Source: Burkholderiales bacterium (lineage in GTDB: Bacteria; Pseudomonadota; Gammaproteobacteria; Burkholderiales; Thiobacillaceae). From it: 12,314 nucleotides of DNA. This document shows positions 1-5,824 of this stretch, piece by piece. The stretch covers positions 1 to 12,314 of the forward strand of contig SXTL01000053.1 of the NCBI GenBank assembly GCA_005790965.1, read 5' to 3'. The notes beneath the pieces are model-generated. The model was not told where the DNA came from. It made no database searches and saw nothing but the letters and a program-made list of their open reading frames with translations. A program made the translations under genes and the position numbers. Within the stretch, counting starts at the first letter, position 1. Every line of letters starts with the position of its first letter.

Positions 1-934
1 GGTGCACCGTCTGGAAGTGCCAGACGCGCTTGCCGGTGCGGGCGTCGAGCGCGAGCACACAGTCGCTGAACAGGTTGTCGCCCACGCGGTCGCCGCCCCA
101 GAAATCGAACGCCGAGCAGCCGGTGGACACGAAGACTTGGCCCCGTCTCATGTCGAGACTCAGTCCGGCCCAGTTATTCGTGCCGCCGTTGCGCTGCCAG
201 GAATCCTTGCTCCACGTGCCGTGGCCGAACTCGCCCGGCCAGGGGATCGTGTGGAAAATCCACTTGCGCCTGCCCGTGTAGACATCGTAGCCGCGGATAT
301 GGCCGGGGCTGGTGGCGTAGGGGCCTTCCCCGCCCCCACCGCCCACGATCAACGTGTCCTCGAAGATCACGCCGGGGCTCGTCAGCCGGTAGTCGGTCTT
401 GTCCGTGTCGAAGTTCCTGGTCAGGTCGAGGATGCCGTTCTCGCCGAAGCTCTTGATCAACTCGCCCGATTTCGCGAAAAGGCAGTACATCTTGCCCTGC
501 GCGGCCATGAAGACGCGCTTGTCCTTGCCGTCCTCGAAGTAAGTGACGGCGCGCTGGACTCCGGGGGCGCGGCCGGATCGCTGGTTCGCGAACGGATCGA
601 AGCTCCACTTGGCCTCGCCGGTAACGGGATCGAGCGCCTGAACCTTGAGCCGGGGTGAGGTGAGGTAGAGCAGTCCATCGGCGACCACCGGCGTGCATTC
701 GATGGTGGTGGCGGGACGTTCGCTGTGATCGCCGGTGCGATGGGTCCAAGCCAGCTTCATCCGCGCGACGTTGGACGGCTTGATGCGGTCGATGGGCGCG
801 AACCGCGTGGCGCCGGGATCGCCGCCGTAGTGGGCGAACTCACCCGGCATGTCCGCGCGGCGCGGACCGGGCATGGCGGCGGCTAGCGGCGCGAGCGAAT
901 TCAGCAGCAGGGTTCGACGGTCGATCCGGGACAT
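1..934 (-). CDS. PQQ-dependent glucose dehydrogenase-like quinoprotein, N-terminal part (3' end beyond window)
   Basis: This reading frame is open on the minus strand from an ATG at 934 through the left edge, giving 311 residues. The family oxidises sugars or alcohols in the periplasm with PQQ as cofactor in a beta-propeller. The start MSRIDRRTLLLNSLAPLAAA has twin arginines and a hydrophobic stretch, consistent with Tat export. It is followed by an early YGGDPGATRF segment (residues 37-45), typical of quinoprotein glucose dehydrogenases. Repeated propeller-blade motifs are visible: ALDPVTGEAKWSFDP, GYDVYTGRRKWIFH and, at the end, VLALDARTGKRVWHFQTVH (293-311). Full family members are roughly 600-700 residues, so about half is missing. 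An in-frame ATG at 946 would add four residues; neither start has a good ribosome binding site. The gene lies 41 bases downstream of the enolase-superfamily gene on the same strand, so an operon is plausible. The family assignment is firm; the actual substrate is unknown. Confidence 0.85.
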   Translation of the reverse strand, partial: MSRIDRRTLLLNSLAPLAAAMPGPRRADMPGEFAHYGGDPGATRFAPIDRIKPSNVARMKLAWTHRTGDHSERPATTIECTPVVADGLLYLTSPRLKVQALDPVTGEAKWSFDPFANQRSGRAPGVQRAVTYFEDGKDKRVFMAAQGKMYCLFAKSGELIKSFGENGILDLTRNFDTDKTDYRLTSPGVIFEDTLIVGGGGGEGPYATSPGHIRGYDVYTGRRKWIFHTIPWPGEFGHGTWSKDSWQRNGGTNNWAGLSLDMRRGQVFVSTGCSAFDFWGGDRVGDNLFSDCVLALDARTGKRVWHFQTVH

Positions 935-975
935 GCCCTTCAGCATACCCGGCCGGCGCCATGGAGCGATCCTCC

Positions 976-1242
976 CTACCATTCCGCCACCGAGCCGTCG
1001 TCGTGGAACACGCGCGCCATGGGCCTGGTACCGCCGAACGGGTACTTCTTCAGGGCGGCCTCGGTAAGTTCGAATCCGAGCCCCGGTTTCTCCGGCAGCG
1101 GGAAGCGGCCGTTGACCATCCGCATGGCGGGGAACCCGAGCCACTCGTGCCAGACCTTCTCCTTCATTTCGGGAACCACGCCCGAGCAGATCTCCTGCAC
1201 CAGGAAATTCGGAGTCGCCGCGTCGACATGCACGGTCGCCAA
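976..1242 (-). CDS. Mandelate racemase/muconate lactonizing (enolase superfamily) protein, C-terminal fragment
   Basis: The last 88 or so codons of an enolase-superfamily enzyme are readable on the minus strand, ending at a TAG at 976-978. The segment LATVHVDAATPNFLVQEI followed by a GLGFELTEAALKKYPFGG-like tail is characteristic of the barrel C-terminus and closing strand of the mandelate racemase/muconate lactonizing and sugar-acid dehydratase families. These enzymes abstract a proton alpha to a carboxylate, often dehydrating aldonic acids. The metal-binding and catalytic residues lie upstream and are absent, so substrate cannot be assigned. Family members are about 370-400 residues. Homology stops abruptly around 1240-1245, where plus-strand gap sequence begins. 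No true start exists here: the TTG at 1242 is an internal Leu codon. The quinoprotein gene follows 41 bases downstream, fitting a sugar-oxidation/sugar-acid catabolism locus. Confidence 0.75.
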   Translation of the reverse strand: MATVHVDAATPNFLVQEICSGVVPEMKEKVWHEWLGFPAMRMVNGRFPLPEKPGLGFELTEAALKKYPFGGTRPMARVFHDDGSVAEW

Positions 1243-1250
1243 AGGCCGTC
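1235..1250. other. Junction between two unrelated coding sequences (probable chimeric breakpoint)
   Basis: Minus-strand reading up to 1240-1242 fits the enolase superfamily (LATVHVDAATPN). Plus-strand reading from 1242-1245 fits GAPDH (KAVGVVQPELNKKLTGMAFR). Just upstream of 1242 the gap frame gives residues that do not match GAPDH, and beyond 1242 the enolase frame reads Pro-Arg-Arg, which does not fit that family. Each gene is thus cut at the same few bases, and each has lost its N-terminal half. No terminal inverted repeat, target duplication or integrase is visible. A misassembly or library chimera is the simplest explanation; a real deletion or inversion is possible. Confidence 0.75.
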
Positions 1251-1601
1251 GGCGTGGTCCAGCCCGAGCTTAACAAGAAGCTCACCGGCATGGCCTTCCG
1301 CGTCCCCACTTCCGATGTCTCCGTGGTCGACCTGACCGTCGAGCTGAACAAGGAAGCCGCTTACGCCGACATCTGCGCTGCCATGAAGGCCGCCTCCGAA
1401 GGCGAAATGAAGGGCGTGCTGGGCTACACCAACGAGAAGGTGGTTTCCACCGACTTCGTCGGTAACTCCGCTCCCTCGACCTTCGACGCCGAAGCCGGCA
1501 TCGCCTTGGACAGCACCTTCGTCAAGGTCGTGGCTTGGTACGACAACGAGTACGGCTACACCTGCAACATGCTGCGTTTGGTGGAGCATGTCTCCAAGTA
1601 A
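1242..1601 (+). pseudogene. gap: Glyceraldehyde-3-phosphate dehydrogenase, C-terminal 119 codons only
   Basis: GAPDH converts glyceraldehyde-3-phosphate, phosphate and NAD(P)+ to 1,3-bisphosphoglycerate in the cytoplasm. This fragment holds the C-terminal part of the catalytic domain: the KLTGMAFRVPT strand, SVVDLTVELNK, GEMKGVLGYT, VVSTDFVGN, and the WYDNEYGY motif near the C-terminus, ending LVEHVSK. By comparison with about 330-residue family members it starts around residue 212, so the Rossmann NAD domain and the catalytic Cys-Thr-Thr-Asn segment are missing. The frame is intact to the TAA at 1599-1601, with no frameshift. The loss coincides with the switch to unrelated DNA at about 1240, so this is more likely an intact gene cut by a chimeric join than a decayed gene. 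It heads the gap-pgk-pyk-fba block; pgk starts 128 bases downstream. Confidence 0.9.
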
Positions 1602-1627
1602 TCTGGCTGCAATGCCTTTGTGACACG

Positions 1628-1650
1628 ATGCGGGCACCTTCCCGCATTTT
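1628..1650 (+). terminator. Terminator-like hairpin after gap
   Basis: The stem ATGCGGG (1628-1634) pairs with CCCGCAT (1641-1647) around a 6-base loop, and the second arm runs into TTTT. This has the shape of a short intrinsic terminator 26 bases after the gap stop codon. The T run is only four bases, so it may attenuate rather than stop transcription into pgk. Confidence 0.5.
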
Positions 1651-1653
1651 GTC

Positions 1654-1699
1654 GGGTAAGCCGTAAGGCTTGAGCGGCATCAAGCCTTACCACTTACCC
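1654..1699. repeat. Long interrupted palindrome in the gap-pgk spacer
   Basis: GGGTAAG (1654-1660) pairs with CTTACCC (1693-1699). Inside it, GTAAGGCTTGA (1663-1673) pairs perfectly with TCAAGCCTTAC (1680-1690) around the 6-base loop GCGGCA. A 2x2 internal loop (CC opposite CA) separates the two stems. That makes 18 base pairs in 46 bases. No T run follows, so it is not a standard intrinsic terminator. It lies 31 bases upstream of the pgk start. In RNA it would form a stable hairpin able to protect a processed 3' or 5' end; that role is inferred. Confidence 0.85.
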
Positions 1700-1718
1700 T
1701 GATTTAGAACCTTTAACC

Positions 1719-1724
1719 GAGGAA
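1719..1724 (+). promoter_or_regulatory. Ribosome binding site of pgk
   Basis: GAGGAA lies 5 bases before the ATG at 1730, which supports that start codon for pgk. Confidence 0.7.
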
Positions 1725-1729
1725 TCCGT

Positions 1730-2908
1730 ATGTCTTTTATTCGTGTGACTGATCTCTCTCTAGCCGGCAAGCGCGTTTTGATTCGCTCTGACCTCAATGT
1801 CCCCGTCAAGGACGGCAAGGTGACCTCGGATGCGCGAATCACCGCCTCCATGCGCACCATCGAGCATTGCCTTAACGCGGGCGCCAAAGTCATGGTGACC
1901 TCGCACTTGGGTCGTCCGACCGAAGGCGAGTTCAAGGAAGAGGATTCCCTGAAACCGGTGGTGGACAATATTGCCGGTCGTCTGGGCAAGAACATTCGCT
2001 TGATCCGCGACTGGACCGAAGGCGGTTTTGAAGTGGCCGACGGCGAACTGGTCGTGCTCGAAAACTGCCGCGTCAACAAGGGCGAAAAGAAGAATGTCGA
2101 AGAGACCGCCCAAAAGTACGCGAAGCTGTGTGATGTGTTCGTGATGGACGCCTTTGGCACCGCGCACCGCGCCGAGGCCTCCACCGTGGGCGTGGGTATG
2201 TTTGCCCCGATTGCCGCCGCCGGCATTCTGCTTACCGAAGAACTCGATGCTTTGCAAAAGGCGCTGGCCGCCCCGGCCCGGCCGATGGTCGCCATCGTTG
2301 GCGGCTCCAAGGTTTCTACCAAACTGACCGTGCTCGAGGCCCTGGCCGACAAGGTTGACCAGCTTGTGGTGGGCGGCGGCATCGCCAACACCTTCCTCGC
2401 TGCGATGGGAAAAAATGTCGGCAAGTCGCTGTGCGAGCACGACCTGATTCCCACCGCCAAGATGTTGATCGAAAAGATGGCCGCCCGTGGCGCGTCCATT
2501 CCCATCGCCGTCGATGTGGTGTGCGGCAAGCAGTTCGACGCTAACGAACCCGCCGTGCTAAAGACTGCCGATGAGGTATCTGACGACGACATGATTTTCG
2601 ACATCGGCCCGAAATCGGCACAGGAACTGGCTGATATTATTGCCAAGGCTGGCACCATTGTTTGGAACGGCCCGGTTGGCGTGTTCGAGTTCGACCAGTT
2701 TGGTGAAGGCACCAAGACCGTGTCGATGGCTATCGCCAACGCGCCGGGCTTCAGCCTGGCGGGCGGCGGCGACACGATCGCCGCGATCCAGAAATACGAC
2801 ATCTACGACAAGGTGAGCTACATCTCCACGGCGGGTGGCGCCTTCCTCGAGTACCTCGAAGGCAAGGTCCTGCCGGCCGTGGCCATGCTGGAATCCCGCG
2901 CCCAATAA
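1730..2908 (+). CDS. pgk: Phosphoglycerate kinase
   Basis: This enzyme transfers the acyl phosphate of 1,3-bisphosphoglycerate to ADP, giving 3-phosphoglycerate and ATP, and runs in reverse in the Calvin cycle and gluconeogenesis. The 392-residue length is normal for bacteria. Visible motifs include RSDLNVPVKDGKVTSDARI near the N-terminus, the substrate-binding SHLGRP, DAFGTAHRAEAST, the hinge and nucleotide region GGSKVSTK, GGGIANTF, the GPVGVFEFDQFGEGT phosphate loop and the C-terminal GGGDTIAA. The start is supported by GAGGAA just upstream and by the family-typical MSFIRVTDL opening. It sits between gap and pyk on the same strand, with spacers of 128 and 66 bases. The long hairpin upstream may separate its message from that of gap. 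No disrupted motif was noticed. Confidence 0.98.
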   Translation: MSFIRVTDLSLAGKRVLIRSDLNVPVKDGKVTSDARITASMRTIEHCLNAGAKVMVTSHLGRPTEGEFKEEDSLKPVVDNIAGRLGKNIRLIRDWTEGGFEVADGELVVLENCRVNKGEKKNVEETAQKYAKLCDVFVMDAFGTAHRAEASTVGVGMFAPIAAAGILLTEELDALQKALAAPARPMVAIVGGSKVSTKLTVLEALADKVDQLVVGGGIANTFLAAMGKNVGKSLCEHDLIPTAKMLIEKMAARGASIPIAVDVVCGKQFDANEPAVLKTADEVSDDDMIFDIGPKSAQELADIIAKAGTIVWNGPVGVFEFDQFGEGTKTVSMAIANAPGFSLAGGGDTIAAIQKYDIYDKVSYISTAGGAFLEYLEGKVLPAVAMLESRAQ

Positions 2909-2911
2909 GGG

Positions 2912-2941
2912 CGCCTCTGAAATAGGGGGAACGAAGAGGCG
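2912..2941 (+). promoter_or_regulatory. Inverted repeat in the pgk-pyk spacer, overlapping a Shine-Dalgarno-like AGAGG
   Basis: CGCCTCT (2912-2918) is complementary to AGAGGCG (2935-2941), with 16 bases between. The right arm contains AGAGG, which lies 10 bases upstream of an ATG at 2950. Pairing would hide this ribosome binding site. The stem is short and the loop large, so formation is uncertain. There is no T run to suggest termination. Confidence 0.35.
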
Positions 2942-2949
2942 ATCGGCAG

Positions 2950-2985
2950 ATGCGGATTTGTTCTCTTCAAGCTTATGTTGCGTAG
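2950..2985 (+). CDS. Possible 11-codon leader ORF overlapping the pyk start
   Basis: ATG at 2950 opens an 11-residue frame (MRICSLQAYVA) ending with TAG at 2983-2985, just past the pyk ATG at 2975 and in another frame. AGAGG at 2935-2939 is a usable ribosome binding site for it. The pyk ATG has no recognisable one: the bases before it are pyrimidine-rich (TTCTCTTCAAGCTT). Translation of the leader could therefore deliver ribosomes to pyk by termination-reinitiation. This is an inference from layout alone; an ORF this short can arise by chance. Confidence 0.25.
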   Translation: MRICSLQAYVA

Positions 2986-4408
2986 AACCAAAATTGTTGC
3001 CACTTTGGGGCCGTCCTGCTCGGAGCCCAAGATGTTGGATGCGGCCATCGCGGCCGGCGTGGATGTGGTACGCCTGAATTTTTCGCATGGCACAGCCGAG
3101 GAGCATATTGAGCGCGCTGAACTGGTGCGCTCGATTGCCCGGACGCGGGGTCGCGCCGTGGGGGTTCTGGCCGATATGCAAGGCCCCAAGATTCGGGTTG
3201 GTAAATTCAAGGATGGCAAGATCAGCCTGAAACCCGGCGACGCTTTCATTCTGGATGCGGAGTGCCGTCTGGGCGATCAAACCCGAGTCGGTCTGGATTA
3301 TCCAGAACTGGTGCGAGATGTGGCGCGTGGCGCGACCTTGTTGCTGGATGACGGCCGGATCGAGATGTGGGTGGAGTCGGTCGAGGGTAGCCAGATTCAC
3401 TGCAAAGTGGTGCAAGGCGGTGTCTTGTCCAACAACAAGGGCATCAACCGCAAGGGCGGCGGTCTCTCGGCCGCCGCACTGACCGATAAAGATCGCGAAG
3501 ACATCATTACGGCTGCCAAGCTCAAGGCCGATTTTATTGCGATCTCTTTTCCCAAGGATGCTGCTGATGTGCAGCTTGCGCGGCAACTGGTCACAGAAGC
3601 CGGTGGCAAGGCCTGGATCGTGGCCAAAATTGAGCGCACTGAGGCCATTGCCAACCTCGATGAAATCATTGCTGCGGCGGATGCCATCATGGTGGCGCGC
3701 GGCGATCTGGGCGTAGAAGTAGGCGATGCCGCTGTGCCGGCGCTGCAAAAACGCATGATTCGTGCGGCGCGTGAGCATAACAAACTGGTTATTACGGCCA
3801 CGCAGATGATGGAATCGATGATTAGCAGTCCAATTCCAACCCGCGCCGAGGTGTCCGATGTTGCCAACGCCGTGCTGGATGGACCCGATGCCGTGATGTT
3901 GTCGGCCGAAACCGCGGCCGGGCAATTTCCCATTGAGGCCATTTCGGCCATGAGTCGCGTCTGCAGCGAGGCTGAAAAAGAAATGGACCCCGGCATTGGC
4001 CAAGGTATGATGGATCGCGGTTTGTTGCGGGCCGAAGAGGCGATTGCGATGTCGGCCGCCTTCACTTCGCTGCACCTGAATGTCAAGGCAATCGCTGCCA
4101 TGACGCAGTCTGGCTCAACCGCGCTGTGGATGAGCCGTCTGTCGACCAAGGTGCCGATCTTTGCGTTGACTCCGGAGGTTGAGACGCGGCGCAAGGTCAC
4201 CCTCTTCCGTGGCGTCTATCCGATCAATTTCCGCCCCGCCAGCAATGACCGCGACTTGTTGTTGGCCGAGGCAGAAGACGAATTGCGCCGCCGCGGAGCG
4301 GTGCGCAACGGCGACCTGATCCTGCTCACCATTGGTGAACCGATCGGCAAGCCGGGTGGTACCAACACGATGAAGATCGTGCGCGTTGGCGAAAACCGCA
4401 AAGCCTGA
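2975..4408 (+). CDS. pyk: Pyruvate kinase, PykA type
   Basis: It converts phosphoenolpyruvate and ADP to pyruvate and ATP, the last step of glycolysis. At 477 residues it matches the PykA (type II) class. The start MLRRTKIVATLGP is the family's usual opening. Visible motifs in order are VVRLNFSHG, the MQGPKIRVG substrate loop, NNKGINRKGGGLSAAALTDKD, the active-site segment AKIERTEAI with its catalytic Lys, MVARGDLGVE (divalent metal region), ITATQMMESMI, and PTRAEVSDVANAVLDG leading to DAVMLSAETA. The C-terminal allosteric domain (MTQSGSTALWMSR to the end) is complete. No clear ribosome binding site precedes the ATG; a short overlapping leader ORF at 2950-2985 may supply coupling. It is the third gene of the gap-pgk-pyk-fba block and is followed by fba after 33 bases, probably in one transcript. 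Confidence 0.97.
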   Translation: MLRRTKIVATLGPSCSEPKMLDAAIAAGVDVVRLNFSHGTAEEHIERAELVRSIARTRGRAVGVLADMQGPKIRVGKFKDGKISLKPGDAFILDAECRLGDQTRVGLDYPELVRDVARGATLLLDDGRIEMWVESVEGSQIHCKVVQGGVLSNNKGINRKGGGLSAAALTDKDREDIITAAKLKADFIAISFPKDAADVQLARQLVTEAGGKAWIVAKIERTEAIANLDEIIAAADAIMVARGDLGVEVGDAAVPALQKRMIRAAREHNKLVITATQMMESMISSPIPTRAEVSDVANAVLDGPDAVMLSAETAAGQFPIEAISAMSRVCSEAEKEMDPGIGQGMMDRGLLRAEEAIAMSAAFTSLHLNVKAIAAMTQSGSTALWMSRLSTKVPIFALTPEVETRRKVTLFRGVYPINFRPASNDRDLLLAEAEDELRRRGAVRNGDLILLTIGEPIGKPGGTNTMKIVRVGENRKA

Positions 4409-4441
4409 TTTTTAACAGACACTTTTTACAGGAACGAAAAA

Positions 4442-5509
4442 ATGGCCCTCATCTCCCTGCGTCAACTTCTCGATCATGCCGCCGAGCACGGCTATGGCCT
4501 GCCGGCCTTCAATGTCAACAACATGGAACAGGTTCAGGCCATCATGGAGGCCGCTGACAAGACCAACAGTCCGGTCATTCTGCAAGGTTCCGCCGGAGCG
4601 CGCTCCTACGCGGGCGAGCCCTTCCTGCGCCATCTGATCTTGGCGGCCCTGGAACAGTACCCACACATCCCGGTGTGTATGCACCAGGACCACGGTGCGA
4701 GCCCCGATGTCTGCTTCCGTTCCATCCAGTCTGGCTTCTCCTCGGTGATGATGGACGGCTCGCTGATGGCCGACGGCAAGACCCCGTCTTCCTATGAATA
4801 CAATGTCAACACCACCCGTCATGTGGCTGAATTGGCCCATGCCTGCGGCGTCTCTGTGGAAGGCGAGTTGGGTTGCCTGGGCTCCCTGGAGACCGGCAAG
4901 ATGGGCGAAGAAGACGGTCACGGTGCCGACGGCGTGTTGGATCATTCCGCGCTTTTGACCGACCCGAACGAGGCCGCAGACTTTGTGGCCAAGACCCAGG
5001 TGGACGCGCTGGCGATCGCCATTGGTACCAGCCACGGTGCTTACAAATTCACCTCGAAGCCGACCGGCGCGGTGTTGCGGATCGACCGTATTAAGGAAAT
5101 CCACGCCCGTATCCCCAGCGTGCACTTGGTCATGCACGGTTCCTCCTCGGTGCCGGAAGATTGGCTGGCCGTCATCAACAGCTACGGCGGCGACATGGGT
5201 CAGACCTATGGCGTGCCGGTGAGCGAAATTGTTGAGGGCATCAAGAACGGCGTGCGCAAGGTCAACATTGACACCGACCTGCGTATGGCCTCGACCGGAG
5301 CGATTCGCAAGCATCTGGCCGACAACCGCGCTAACTTCGACCCGCGCAAGTTCTACAAGGAAGCCAAAAAGGGCATGGCCGACATTTGCGCGGCCCGCTA
5401 TGAGGCCTTTGGCGCAGCGGGTCAGGCCAGCAAGATGGGGCGGATCTTCAATCTGGACGAGATGCACCAGCGTTACGCCAAGGGCGAGCTGGACGCCAAG
5501 ATCAACTGA
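4442..5509 (+). CDS. fba: Class II fructose-bisphosphate aldolase
   Basis: This zinc-dependent enzyme interconverts fructose-1,6-bisphosphate with dihydroxyacetone phosphate and glyceraldehyde-3-phosphate; CbbA-type members also make sedoheptulose bisphosphate in the Calvin cycle. The 355-residue length fits the class IIB/CbbA subtype. Signature segments include PAFNVNNMEQVQAIMEAA near the N-terminus, the CMHQDHG zinc/active-site motif, VEGELGCLGSLETG, the GTSHGAYKF zinc-ligand loop, VMHGSSSVPEDW and the phosphate-binding VRKVNIDTDLRMA. The start is supported by AGGAAC a few bases upstream. It is the last gene of the block: a small hairpin (5531-5546) and then a strong intrinsic terminator (5579-5615) follow. 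Whether the organism is an autotroph cannot be decided here, since no RuBisCO or phosphoribulokinase gene is in view. Confidence 0.97.
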   Translation: MALISLRQLLDHAAEHGYGLPAFNVNNMEQVQAIMEAADKTNSPVILQGSAGARSYAGEPFLRHLILAALEQYPHIPVCMHQDHGASPDVCFRSIQSGFSSVMMDGSLMADGKTPSSYEYNVNTTRHVAELAHACGVSVEGELGCLGSLETGKMGEEDGHGADGVLDHSALLTDPNEAADFVAKTQVDALAIAIGTSHGAYKFTSKPTGAVLRIDRIKEIHARIPSVHLVMHGSSSVPEDWLAVINSYGGDMGQTYGVPVSEIVEGIKNGVRKVNIDTDLRMASTGAIRKHLADNRANFDPRKFYKEAKKGMADICAARYEAFGAAGQASKMGRIFNLDEMHQRYAKGELDAKIN

Positions 5510-5573
5510 TCGACGCTGGGCGCAGTCCTGTCACGCTATGGCGTGATGGGGCACGCGCTCAAACAGCGGCTGC

Positions 5574-5822
5574 TCAAGAACCCGTTGTGGGGGGTGACCC
5601 CGCAACGGGTTTTTTATTCGGCGCGGAGCGGTCGGGTGCCAAGCAGGACGCACCGAGGCACAGGCGGGTGTCGGCGACCCGAAACCAGACGATGGCGAGC
5701 GCGCCTGGAATGGCCAGAAACCACGCCGCCTCTCCCGTCAGCCATTGCCCAAACCAGCCAATCGCCAGACCGACACCGAGCGTAAAGACAAGCAGGATAA
5801 GGCGGCGCACCAGATTAGCCAT
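5574..5822 (-). CDS. Small hypothetical membrane protein
   Basis: This 82-residue protein is not recognised. It begins MANLVRRLILLVFTLGVGLA with a second hydrophobic stretch, AAWFLAIPGALAIVWF, so two transmembrane helices are predicted (about residues 7-27 and 31-48). A short polar, Pro-rich tail follows. The positive residues before helix 1 (RR) suggest the N-terminus stays in the cytoplasm. Its ATG is only 2 bases after the stop codon of the hydratase-like gene, so the two are probably cotranscribed. The last dozen or so codons are read from the fba terminator (Asn-Lys-Lys-Pro onwards), so that tail is unlikely to be conserved. The hydrophobic pattern and tight spacing are the main support for it being real. 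Confidence 0.55.
   Translation of the reverse strand: MANLVRRLILLVFTLGVGLAIGWFGQWLTGEAAWFLAIPGALAIVWFRVADTRLCLGASCLAPDRSAPNKKPVAGSPPTTGS
5579..5615 (+). terminator. Strong intrinsic terminator after fba
   Basis: AACCCGTTG (5579-5587) pairs with CAACGGGTT (5603-5611), and GGGG near 5589-5592 extends the stem with CCCC (5598-5601), with one mismatch between the two stems. The right arm runs directly into a T run ending at 5615. It ends the gap-pgk-pyk-fba transcription unit, 69 bases after the fba stop. It also lies inside the last codons of the small minus-strand gene at 5574-5822 and would be far weaker as a terminator in that direction. Confidence 0.92.
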
Positions 5823-5824
5823 GA

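Noticed and set aside
2..658. Plus-strand open frame of 218 codons
   Set aside because: It is the antisense of the quinoprotein gene, whose minus-strand frame gives clear family motifs; the plus-strand product has none.
174..749. Minus-strand 191-codon Arg-rich frame
   Set aside because: It is an out-of-frame shadow of the same quinoprotein gene, with the Arg/His/Pro-rich composition typical of a wrong frame in GC-rich DNA.
1687..2802. Minus-strand 371-codon frame opposite pgk
   Set aside because: Ser/Pro/Thr-rich composition without motifs; the plus strand encodes an intact phosphoglycerate kinase.
2558..4075. Minus-strand 505-codon frame opposite pgk and pyk
   Set aside because: Its length comes from codon bias of the sense genes; no recognisable domain, and it spans two well-defined genes.
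4412..5467. Minus-strand 351-codon frame opposite fba
   Set aside because: His/Val/Gly-rich antisense product; fba on the plus strand is complete and conserved.
5531..5546. Short hairpin TCACGC/GCGTGA after fba
   Set aside because: A 6-bp stem with a 4-base loop and no T run; probably incidental beside the strong terminator 33 bases later.
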